From assembly GCA_949346185.1 (NCBI GenBank), contig CASGVX010000153.1, forward strand, positions 1 through 5,554: 5,554 nt of DNA. Direction: 5' to 3'. Source of the DNA: an uncultured Lachnospiraceae bacterium (GTDB taxonomy: Bacteria > Bacillota > Clostridia > Lachnospirales > Lachnospiraceae). A program made the translations under genes and the position numbers. Position 1 is the first letter of the stretch. Every line of letters starts with the position of its first letter. The notes beneath the pieces are model-generated. The model had not been told where the DNA came from. It worked only from the letters and a program-made list of their open reading frames with translations, and made no database searches. Of the stretch, positions 1 through 5,554 are shown in pieces.

Positions 1-65
1 TGATATATTTCTGACGGATCGTTCTTCAACTGCTCCTTCTCTTCCTCCGTGAAATGAATTGCCAT
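1..65 (-). CDS. N-terminus of an unidentified protein, cut by the left window edge
   Basis: An ATG at 65-63 opens a frame that stays open for 21 codons to the window edge. The product begins MAIHFTEEEKEQ and continues with a charged, helix-prone stretch that includes NDPSEIY. A good ribosome binding site (AAAGGAG, 74-80) sits 8 nt upstream, which supports this as a real start. The acidic, hydrophilic N-terminus has no signal peptide or membrane segment, so a cytoplasmic protein is likely. The visible part is too short to assign to a family, and I do not recognise it. It follows the small membrane protein gene in the same direction after a 97-bp gap. Confidence 0.7.
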   Translation of the reverse strand, partial: MAIHFTEEEKEQLKNDPSEIY

Positions 66-73
66 GATGCATG

Positions 74-80
74 CTCCTTT
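74..80 (-). promoter_or_regulatory. Ribosome binding site of the left-edge gene
   Basis: AAAGGAG on the minus strand lies 8 nt before the ATG at 65-63. It is the main evidence that the short open frame at the left edge is the start of a translated gene rather than chance. Confidence 0.7.
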
Positions 81-161
81 CTCCATACCGATTTCACTTG
101 CCATGCAAAGTTGATTACTTGCTGCGGTTCGCAGAATCATCAGACGCACTCATCCTACTCG

Positions 162-494
162 TCAAATAAAGCTTCCCCAGAAATAAAGCAAAATATAAAA
201 CACCATCAGAAGGCCGTTAATAACAGCGGCAATGCTGGGAAACAGCGTTCTGATATTATCCTTTCTCAGGCTGACCCACGCCATCACGAACCCCAGCCCG
301 CTGAGCAGCAGGCACAAAATCCCCCACGCCCCGATATACACTCCCGCCTTTCCGTGGCTCTGGCTTGACACCATGCACACGGCAAAAAAGCCCACGCCGG
401 AACACAATCCCACAAGGGTTGCCCCAATGGCAAGGGGAGGGTGCTTCTTATCCGTCAATTTCAATGATGACTGCTTCTGTTTCTTCTTCGCCAT
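162..494 (-). CDS. Small three-helix membrane protein of unknown function (DUF6142-like)
   Basis: This gene encodes 110 residues. A short basic cytoplasmic N-terminus (MAKKKQKQ, then LTDKKHPP) precedes three hydrophobic segments at about residues 21-42, 50-74 and 84-107. Small residues, mostly Gly, punctuate the helices (GATLVGLCSGVG, GVYIGAWG, SGLGF). The loop between helices 2 and 3 is basic (SLRKDNIR). The overall plan (K-rich start, a T-D-K-x-H motif, a G-x-Y-x-G motif entering helix 2, and S-I-A-A-V-I-N-G-L-L-M in helix 3) resembles small proteins of Lachnospiraceae that I associate with DUF6142. That assignment is from memory and tentative. No catalytic motif is visible and the function is unknown. 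The start is supported by GAGAGG at 501-506, 6 nt upstream. It lies 121 bp downstream of the VanZ-like gene in the same direction and may share its transcript, because I see no terminator between them. Confidence 0.8.
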   Translation of the reverse strand: MAKKKQKQSSLKLTDKKHPPLAIGATLVGLCSGVGFFAVCMVSSQSHGKAGVYIGAWGILCLLLSGLGFVMAWVSLRKDNIRTLFPSIAAVINGLLMVFYILLYFWGSFI

Positions 495-615
495 ATCCTA
501 CCTCTCATCTATCCTCTCTGCCATAAATTGCCATGACAGTGCCTATCGCTTTTCTCTGAACCATCGTTCGGCAACGCATATCCCACCACTGCTGCTATCC
601 GCATCCGCCATACCA

Positions 616-1098
616 TCAATTCCTCATACCTTTTCCCTTCCTCTTGGATGACAGGCGATAGATCCCCCGGCAAATAACAAATAAGATATAGCCCAAAAAG
701 CCCCCCAAGGTATTCAGTATCATATCATCCACATCGCAGGAACCCAATTTTGACACCAGCTGCAATACCTCCACAAACAGAGAAGCCAGAAAGGATATAA
801 TCGTCACCTTGATGATTCCCCAATTCCTGTTGGTAATGATTGGCAGAACAAACCCCAGAGGCATAAAGCAAATCACGTTGCCCGCCAAGTTCAGCATCAC
901 ATTGTATATGCCGAGAACCGATATATTATTCAGATACCGCTGAATCTCTGCAAAAGGCTTCAAATTATAGTGATAGGTATCGCTGGGAATCCGCCCCATC
1001 TGCTCGCTGAAAAACAGAAAATATACCATCACAACCAAATAGATCACAAAACCAACCCATGAAAATCCATGGGGCAATTTACGATGTTCTTTCTTCAT
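616..1098 (-). CDS. VanZ-family integral membrane protein
   Basis: This encodes a 160-residue membrane protein of the VanZ-like family. The name comes from a teicoplanin-resistance accessory protein, but most members have no established function. Counting from the upstream GTG at 1110, hydrophobic segments fall at about 16-35, 68-92, 98-119 and 132-150. Family signatures are clear: N-L-A-G-N (74-78) leading to F-M-P-L-G-F (82-87), E-V-L-Q (114-117), and D-V-D-D-M-I-L-N-T-L-G-G (126-137). The C-terminus is strongly basic. I chose the ATG at 1098-1096 over the in-frame GTG at 1110-1108. GAGGA (1104-1108) is spaced 5 nt from the ATG, whereas nothing convincing precedes the GTG, which overlaps that site. 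The gene has its own promoter and a structured leader upstream. Its role in glycopeptide tolerance or envelope biology cannot be told from sequence. Confidence 0.92.
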   Translation of the reverse strand: MKKEHRKLPHGFSWVGFVIYLVVMVYFLFFSEQMGRIPSDTYHYNLKPFAEIQRYLNNISVLGIYNVMLNLAGNVICFMPLGFVLPIITNRNWGIIKVTIISFLASLFVEVLQLVSKLGSCDVDDMILNTLGGFLGYILFVICRGIYRLSSKRKGKGMRN

Positions 1099-1103
1099 TC
1101 TAT

Positions 1104-1108
1104 TCCTC
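1104..1108 (-). promoter_or_regulatory. Ribosome binding site that sets the VanZ-like start
   Basis: GAGGA lies 5 nt before the ATG at 1098-1096. It overlaps the in-frame GTG at 1110-1108, so that GTG is unlikely to be the main start. The better-supported protein is therefore 160 residues rather than 164. Confidence 0.7.
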
Positions 1109-1111
1109 ACT

Positions 1112-1137
1112 CTCAGCTGCGCATATCACGCCCTGAG
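1112..1137 (-). other. Leader hairpin close to the VanZ-like ribosome binding site
   Basis: In the minus-strand transcript, CTCAG (1137-1133) can pair with CTGAG (1116-1112), with a further inner GCG/CGC pairing and small bulges. The 3' arm ends 3 nt before the GAGGA ribosome binding site. Such a stem could affect ribosome access, but it is short and may be fortuitous. Confidence 0.35.
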
Positions 1138-1164
1138 CATCAATGATTCAATGCATATGAAAGA

Positions 1165-1189
1165 CAGTGCCGACCTATTGCCAACACTG
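1165..1189 (-). other. 10-bp stem-loop in the VanZ-like gene leader
   Basis: Read on the minus strand, CAGTGTTGGC (1189-1180) pairs along its whole length with GTCGGCACTG (1174-1165) around the 5-nt loop AATAG. Three of the ten pairs are G-U, which a DNA-level palindrome search would miss. The stem starts about 18 nt after the predicted transcription start and is followed by TCTTTC, a short, imperfect U-rich run. It could be a 5' stabilising stem or a weak attenuator. It matches no riboswitch or T-box that I recognise. Confidence 0.5.
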
Positions 1190-1213
1190 CCCATCTCATT
1201 CGTCTTACACGAT

Positions 1214-1242
1214 ATTATACCCCATCCCCTGCACTTCGTAAA
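1214..1242 (-). promoter_or_regulatory. Sigma-A-type promoter for the VanZ-like gene
   Basis: On the minus strand, the -35 box TTTACG (1242-1237, 4 of 6 to consensus) is separated by exactly 17 bp from a perfect -10 box TATAAT (1219-1214). Transcription would start near 1207, giving a leader of about 110 nt before the ATG at 1098. An A/T-rich tract (AAAAATTTTAGAA, about 1248-1260) sits directly upstream, where an UP element would lie. It is the only near-consensus promoter I found in the window's intergenic DNA. Confidence 0.75.
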
Positions 1243-1268
1243 GACCATTCTAAAATTTTTCCTATCTT

Positions 1269-1309
1269 ATCCTTTGCTCGAGCCCGATCCTTTGCCATCT
1301 ATCCTTTGC
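1269..1309 (-). repeat. Three direct copies of GCAAAGGAT upstream of the promoter
   Basis: Perfect 9-bp copies of GCAAAGGAT (minus strand) occupy 1301-1309, 1287-1295 and 1269-1277, with start-to-start spacings of 14 and 18 bp. The upstream two extend to GGCAAAGGAT. They fall at roughly -60 to -100 relative to the predicted start of the VanZ-like transcript, a usual place for activator binding. The factor is unknown. They could also be a chance or degenerate short repeat. Confidence 0.5.
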
Positions 1310-1338
1310 CCGCAATCAATTGAGCAGAACAGAAGGAT

Positions 1339-1355
1339 AGCATGGGCTCCATGCT
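1339..1355 (-). terminator. Possible terminator hairpin after the Ig/PIG-L gene
   Basis: AGCATGG and CCATGCT form a perfect 7-bp stem with a 3-nt loop, starting 5 nt after the stop codon at 1361-1363. The following minus-strand sequence, ATCCTTCTGTTCTG, is pyrimidine-rich but has no run of T residues. It is therefore not a classical intrinsic terminator. It may terminate weakly or protect the 3' end of the transcript. Confidence 0.4.
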
Positions 1356-1360
1356 TGCGA

Positions 1361-2902
1361 TTACCATTTGTCTGCCGATATCCAGTTCTCGTATGGAATC
1401 ATATGCCCAAATGCTACAATGGCTCCCACAGCAGTAGGGTAATAGCGTGCTACCATAGTGTTTTTGATAAGCAAGAGTTCCGGCTCGATTTTCTCGCCGG
1501 GTACCTTTCCCTGCGCATAATATCGTCCAAAATACCACAGTTCAGTCTCTCTCTTGCAGAGTTTATGGAATTGATTTGTCACCGCCTTAGAAATCTGCTG
1601 GTGGTGATATTTCCCATATTCGCCAAAAGGATTGTGCGTTATGACCTGCTCCCATTTCTTGTAGGATAGAACTCGTCCAATATCTTTTTTCATAGCATCT
1701 AGGCATGTACTGAACTGGTCGGCTTCATATTTACCATTGCCCAGCCTCCTTTTGATATCAGGATAGTCAAGAATAATGCCTTTATCATTGCTTTTGCGCA
1801 TAATGTCAAAAAATGCAGATTTCCGCTTTGCATTCCATCCATTCGTCATGCACACCACCAGATATTCATCTTCCAAAAGATGCGCACCGCCCCAGAGCGT
1901 CTCGTCATCTGGATGGGCAACGAACATAACTTTGTGAATAGATGTCAGATCCAGCCGATCCAGCATCGCCCTCGTAATATAGCCGTCATCGATAGTGATC
2001 TTTATGTTCCATGTGCAGTATATTTTTTTATTATCGGCCGAAGTAGCCGTAATAGTTACATTTTCTATCGGGCGAAGGGCAGTGACCACTCCCTTCTTGT
2101 CCACCGTTGCCACCGAGCTGTCGCTGGACTTCCATTTCAAAATACGGTTCGTGGCATTCTGCGGCATGACCTGAACGGATAATGGGATTTTTGTACCTAT
2201 CTCCATAGAGGTTTTGTTGCTGCTGGAAAAACAAACATCTGTAACTGGTATTTTTAATATCTTTATTTTGAATTTTTTGCTTTTCTTACGTTTTCTTTCT
2301 TTGGCAGTAATCGTAACGTTGCCGGTCTTTTTGGCCGTTACCAATCCATCATCATCCACTTCCGCTAATTTCTTATTACTGGTTTTCCATATGATATCCC
2401 GATCTGTTGTGTTTTTGGGATACAGCTTTTCAGTCAGCTGTACGGAATTTCCCACAGTAACCTGATTCCTTCCCAGAATTACTATCTTCTTTAGTTTTAT
2501 CGGGGCTTTCACCCGGAGTTTAAAAACTGCTTTTTTTCTTGTGTTTTTTATTCTTGCCGTGATAACGGTTGTCCCTTTTTTGCAAGCCCTTACCACTCCC
2601 TTCGACGTGACCCGTGCCACCGATTTTTTGCTGGAAGACCAAAGTATTTTTTTCTTGCTTTTGGCAGGATGCACCGTTGCTGATAATTTTATGCGAGTTC
2701 CGGCAACGACAGGTTCCGATGGAATATTCAAAATTATTATGGTGCCTGCGGCTCCTCCCTTTGTGGAGGCAGAATCCATTTTCCTGCCTCCACAATTCCA
2801 TTTCTGCGATGATGCCTCTGCATTCCCGGGCGAATTCAGAACAAACACACCCATTCCAAATAAGAATGCTGATAAAAATAAATGAATTGCAAATTTCTTC
2901 AT
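1361..2902 (-). CDS. Exported protein with BIG2 Ig-like repeats and a PIG-L/LmbE deacetylase domain
   Basis: This is a 513-residue exported protein. Residues 1-30 form a signal peptide (MKKF, a hydrophobic core, then AEA before the likely cleavage site). There is no lipobox, LPXTG motif or C-terminal membrane anchor. Three BIG2-like Ig repeats follow at about 54-132, 137-215 and 218-303. Each has the W-x-S/T-S ... V/L-A-x-V ... G-x-V-x-A ... V-x-I-T-A pattern, and repeats 1 and 2 are very lysine-rich. A PIG-L (LmbE-like) domain runs from about 323 to the end, with A-H-P-D-D-E (329-334) and H-N-P-F-G-E-Y-G-K-Y-H-H (423-434). By analogy with MshB, H330, D333 and H434 would bind zinc and D332 would be the catalytic base. 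The family removes N-acetyl groups from GlcNAc-type substrates, so an extracellular envelope glycan or glycolipid is a plausible but unproven target. The start lies 21 bp after pheT, with AGGGGG upstream, which suggests co-transcription. Confidence 0.92.
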   Translation of the reverse strand: MKKFAIHLFLSAFLFGMGVFVLNSPGNAEASSQKWNCGGRKMDSASTKGGAAGTIIILNIPSEPVVAGTRIKLSATVHPAKSKKKILWSSSKKSVARVTSKGVVRACKKGTTVITARIKNTRKKAVFKLRVKAPIKLKKIVILGRNQVTVGNSVQLTEKLYPKNTTDRDIIWKTSNKKLAEVDDDGLVTAKKTGNVTITAKERKRKKSKKFKIKILKIPVTDVCFSSSNKTSMEIGTKIPLSVQVMPQNATNRILKWKSSDSSVATVDKKGVVTALRPIENVTITATSADNKKIYCTWNIKITIDDGYITRAMLDRLDLTSIHKVMFVAHPDDETLWGGAHLLEDEYLVVCMTNGWNAKRKSAFFDIMRKSNDKGIILDYPDIKRRLGNGKYEADQFSTCLDAMKKDIGRVLSYKKWEQVITHNPFGEYGKYHHQQISKAVTNQFHKLCKRETELWYFGRYYAQGKVPGEKIEPELLLIKNTMVARYYPTAVGAIVAFGHMIPYENWISADKW

Positions 2903-2923
2903 GACAGTTCCCCCTCACTTCCA

Positions 2924-5362
2924 CTATTTTCTCAATTCTGCCCCCAGTTCTTCCAGTGCCCCGATAATCTTATCCATGGCCTTGGAAACTTCCTCGTCCG
3001 TCAAAGTGCGGTCGTTGGCCCGGAAAGTAATCTTATACGCCAAAGACTTGCACCCTGCGTCAATCTGCTCTCCTTCATAAATATCAAAAAGCTGATACTG
3101 CTCCAGCAGCGCGCCCCCCTTCTTCTGGATGATTTCCTCCACCTGCCCTGCCAGAATTTCCTTTTTCATGGTAAGGCTGATGTCCCGCACCATCGCCGGG
3201 AACTTGGGCACTCCCACATATTTCGTCTCTTCCTTCTCCATGGCAATCAGTTCCGCCAGATCAACCACTGCCAAGTATGCCCTCTCGCCGATGGCGAAAT
3301 TCTTCAGCACGGCAGGATGCACTTCTCCCAGATAGGCCACTGCCCGGCCTCCGCAGAGCACTTCCGCCTGGCGTCCGGGATGGAGAAAGCTCTTTCCCGC
3401 ACCGGGAGCATATTCTATACAATCCCTGATAGCCAAGCGTTCCAGCACAGTCTCAATCAGACCCTTCATGTCATAGAAATCCCCCTGTCCATACATGCCC
3501 AGAGTCAGCTGCACCCTCTCGTCGGGCAGTTCCGTCAGAGGCAGCTGCTTCGGCAGATATACATTTGCCAATTCATATAATCGCACGTCCTTATTCCTGC
3601 GATTATAATTCGTAGCCAGAGACGTGAGCATTCCTCCCAGAGCCGAGGTGCGCATCACGCTGTAATCCTCCCCCAGAGGGTTGCTAATCTCGATGCTCTT
3701 TCTCAAGATATCATCTTTGGGAAGATTCAATTTGTCATACACCTTGGGGCTCTCGAAAGAGAAGGTCATGCCCTCGCTAAAGCCATATGCCTCCACGATA
3801 TCCCGCACCTGATTCTCCAAGATCAGCTTCTCTGACAATCCCCCCATGGTGGCAGTGCTGGATGGCAGCGTCATGGGAATCCGATCATATCCATAGAATC
3901 TGGCCACTTCCTCTGCCAAATCAGCCATGCACTCCAGATCCTGCCGCCAAGTTGGCACGATGACTTCCTTCTTCTGCTGATCCACCGCCAGATCAATCGT
4001 CTCAAAATAATTTACCATATCCGCTTCCGGAATCTCCGTCCCCAGCAGGGCGTTGATTCTGTCTGCATGATAGGGAATGGTGATTGGCTCCCGCTTCACC
4101 GGATAATAATCCACGGCGCCGCCCACCACTTCCCCGGCTCCCAGTTCTTCAATGAGCTGGCAGGCACGGTTCATCGCCTCCATGGCATTGTTAGGGTCCA
4201 AGCCCTTCTCAAATTTTGCCTGGGCGTCGGTGCGCATCCCCAGCTTCTTGCCGGAAAGACGGATATTTGTCCCGTCAAAGGTAGCAGCCTCGAACAGCAT
4301 GGTTTGCACATCATCGGTAATCATGGAATTTTCTCCACCCATAATCCCCGCCAGACCAATGGCCTTCTCTCCATCGCAAATCATCAGCATGGTATCGTCC
4401 AGTTCTCTTTCCTGCCCATCTAATGTGGTAAACTTCTCCCCATTTTCCGCTCTCCGCACTACGATTTTCCTGTCCTGGATAGCGTCCAGATCATAGGCGT
4501 GCATGGGCTGGGCATACTCTTCCATCACATAGTTGGTGATATCCACAATGTTGTTAATGGGCCGAATGCCCACAGATGCCAGCCTTCTCTGCATCCATTC
4601 CGGAGAGGGAGCCAATTTGATATTTTTCACCACTCTGGCGGTATAGCGGGGACACAGTTTCTCCTCCCTTACATCCACGCTGATATAATCATGCACATCC
4701 TCATCATTTCCCGTCTCCGTCACCACTGGCGGCACAAACTTCTTGCCAAAGGTGGCCGCCGCTTCCCTGGCAATCCCCAGCACTCCAAAGCAATCCACCC
4801 TGTTGGAAGTCACTTCGTACTCAAATACCACGTCATGCAGACCCAATAACTCCACTGCATCGGAGCCAATGGGGGCATCCCGATACTCCGGGTTATCGCT
4901 GAGGATGTAAATCCCATCCTTTGCCGCATCCGGGTACATGTCTGTGCTGGACCCCAGCTCATCAATGGAGCACATCATGCCGAAGGATTCCACCCCTCTC
5001 AGCTTGCCCTTCTTAATCTTGAAGCCATTTTCATTCTCCCCGTCCTTGTGGGAGCTGGCCACTCTTCCCCCTTCTAATACCACGGGCACCTTGTCGCCCT
5101 CTTTCACATTTGGGGCGCCTGTCACAATCTGCACCTCGCTGCCTCCCTGGTCAATCTGCACCTGGCAGATAATCAGCTTATCCGCATCGGGATGCTTTTC
5201 TATCTTATTGATTTTTGCCACAATGATTTTCTCTAAATTCTTATCAAACTCTGTAAATCCCTCCACCTTCGTTCCGGAAAGGGTCATTGCATCCGTGTAT
5301 TCCTGTGCCGTGCACTCCAAATCCGGCACATACGCCTTAATCCATGATAATGATGTATCCAT
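2924..5362 (-). CDS. pheT: Phenylalanyl-tRNA synthetase beta subunit
   Basis: PheT is the beta subunit of the cytoplasmic alpha2beta2 enzyme that charges tRNA-Phe with phenylalanine. The 812-residue length is normal for the bacterial long form. Visible domains in order are: an EMAPII-like tRNA-binding domain (about 40-153, with K-H-P-D-A-D-K-L at 56-63), the B3/B4 editing domain (about 213-390, including G-L-A-G-I-M-G-G at 336-343), B5 (about 415-495, ending in E-E-V-A-R-F-Y-G-Y-D), a catalytic-like core (about 500-705), and the C-terminal FDX-ACB anticodon-binding domain (about 718-811, K-F-P-A-M-V-R-D-I-S-L at the start). The reading frame is intact. The start is fixed by GGAGG 6 nt upstream of the ATG. 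It follows pheS by 54 bp, the standard operon order. Confidence 0.98.
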   Translation of the reverse strand: MDTSLSWIKAYVPDLECTAQEYTDAMTLSGTKVEGFTEFDKNLEKIIVAKINKIEKHPDADKLIICQVQIDQGGSEVQIVTGAPNVKEGDKVPVVLEGGRVASSHKDGENENGFKIKKGKLRGVESFGMMCSIDELGSSTDMYPDAAKDGIYILSDNPEYRDAPIGSDAVELLGLHDVVFEYEVTSNRVDCFGVLGIAREAAATFGKKFVPPVVTETGNDEDVHDYISVDVREEKLCPRYTARVVKNIKLAPSPEWMQRRLASVGIRPINNIVDITNYVMEEYAQPMHAYDLDAIQDRKIVVRRAENGEKFTTLDGQERELDDTMLMICDGEKAIGLAGIMGGENSMITDDVQTMLFEAATFDGTNIRLSGKKLGMRTDAQAKFEKGLDPNNAMEAMNRACQLIEELGAGEVVGGAVDYYPVKREPITIPYHADRINALLGTEIPEADMVNYFETIDLAVDQQKKEVIVPTWRQDLECMADLAEEVARFYGYDRIPMTLPSSTATMGGLSEKLILENQVRDIVEAYGFSEGMTFSFESPKVYDKLNLPKDDILRKSIEISNPLGEDYSVMRTSALGGMLTSLATNYNRRNKDVRLYELANVYLPKQLPLTELPDERVQLTLGMYGQGDFYDMKGLIETVLERLAIRDCIEYAPGAGKSFLHPGRQAEVLCGGRAVAYLGEVHPAVLKNFAIGERAYLAVVDLAELIAMEKEETKYVGVPKFPAMVRDISLTMKKEILAGQVEEIIQKKGGALLEQYQLFDIYEGEQIDAGCKSLAYKITFRANDRTLTDEEVSKAMDKIIGALEELGAELRK

Positions 5363-5368
5363 ATCTTA

Positions 5369-5373
5369 CCTCC
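5369..5373 (-). promoter_or_regulatory. Ribosome binding site of pheT
   Basis: GGAGG lies 6 nt before the pheT ATG at 5362-5360, inside the 54-bp pheS-pheT gap. It confirms the pheT start. I see no promoter or terminator in that gap, in keeping with one pheST transcript. Confidence 0.8.
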
Positions 5374-5416
5374 AAATCTATCTCAAATGCTCCGTTGCTT
5401 CCCAGTTTACGGCATG

Positions 5417-5554
5417 CTAGAACTGCCCCAGAAAGCGCATGTCGTTCTCGTAGAGAAGCCGCATGTCGTCAATCTCATATTTGAATAGGGCGATTCGCTC
5501 CAAGCCCACGCCGAAGGCAAAACCCGTATATTCCTCCGGGTCGATGCCGCTCAT
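5417..5554 (-). CDS. pheS: Phenylalanyl-tRNA synthetase alpha subunit, C-terminal end
   Basis: Only the last 45 codons and the TAG stop are in the window; the gene continues past the right edge. The visible sequence contains the class II synthetase motif 3, G-F-A-F-G-V-G-L-E-R, at fragment residues 11-20. Its arginine contacts ATP in the catalytic subunit. The fragment ends in the typical PheS tail Y-E-N-D-M-R-F-L-G-Q-F. The ATG at the very edge is almost certainly an internal methionine, because motif 3 lies near the C-terminus of a protein of about 340 residues. The gene pairs with pheT downstream to give the alpha2beta2 enzyme. Confidence 0.97.
   Translation of the reverse strand: MSGIDPEEYTGFAFGVGLERIALFKYEIDDMRLLYENDMRFLGQF

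Noticed and set aside
122..134. ctgcg-gtt-cgcag hairpin between the small membrane protein gene and the left-edge gene
   Set aside because: The stem is only 5 bp and no T-run follows on either strand, so it is not supported as a terminator.
541..613. Possible 22-codon minus-strand mini-gene between the VanZ-like and small membrane protein genes
   Set aside because: An ATG near 609 opens a short frame ending in the gap, but the product looks random and nothing marks it as translated apart from a chance GAGG upstream.
54..651. Two overlapping plus-strand open frames (54-368 and 232-651)
   Set aside because: They are antisense to the small membrane protein and the VanZ-like C-terminus, their products look like low-quality mixed sequence, and the minus-strand genes have proper ribosome binding sites.
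1299..1538. 79-codon minus-strand frame overlapping the end of the PIG-L gene
   Set aside because: I considered a frameshifted extension of the deacetylase. The main frame already ends with a family-like M-I-P-Y-E-N-W tail, so no frameshift is needed.
1151..1669. 172-codon open frame on the plus strand
   Set aside because: It runs antisense across the VanZ-like promoter and the PIG-L domain end, has no ribosome binding site, and its product shows no recognisable domain. It is a shadow frame.
2882..3580. 232-codon open frame on the plus strand
   Set aside because: It lies entirely antisense to the PheT C-terminal half and to the short gap before the Ig/PIG-L gene. The PheT frame is clearly the real one.

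Overview
All recognisable genes in this window lie on the minus strand, so transcription runs from high to low coordinates. Strong GGAGG-type ribosome binding sites, the adjacent pheS-pheT pair, a VanZ-like protein, a lysine-rich exported protein with bacterial Ig-like (BIG2) repeats, and a small three-helix membrane protein together suggest a Gram-positive Clostridia genome, most likely Lachnospiraceae. This taxonomic guess comes from gene content and style only.

Right part (2924-5554): the C-terminal 45 residues of PheS are followed, after 54 bp, by a complete PheT of 812 residues. Together they form the alpha2beta2 phenylalanyl-tRNA synthetase. This part is ordinary housekeeping sequence.

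Middle (1361-2902): only 21 bp after the pheT stop begins a 513-residue exported protein. It has a signal peptide, three BIG2-like repeats and a C-terminal PIG-L/LmbE-type deacetylase domain with an intact AHPDDE motif. No terminator fits in the 21-bp gap, so the gene probably receives read-through from the synthetase operon. A 7-bp hairpin lies just after its stop codon.

Intergenic region (1099-1360): this is the most information-rich non-coding stretch. In transcription order it holds the hairpin, three direct copies of GCAAAGGAT, an A/T-rich tract, a good sigma-A-type promoter (TTTACG, 17 bp, TATAAT), and a leader of roughly 110 nt. The leader contains a 10-bp stem-loop and a second, weaker hairpin close to the ribosome binding site of the next gene.

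Left part (1-1110): a VanZ-family membrane protein, then a 110-residue three-helix membrane protein of unknown function, then the first 21 codons of a gene cut by the window edge. The VanZ-like protein, the small membrane protein and the Ig/PIG-L protein all point to the cell envelope, but the sequence does not show that they work together. I see no mobile element, CRISPR array, tRNA or rRNA. Nothing clearly amounts to a wholly new system; the best candidates for follow-up are the VanZ control region and the surface deacetylase placed behind pheT.
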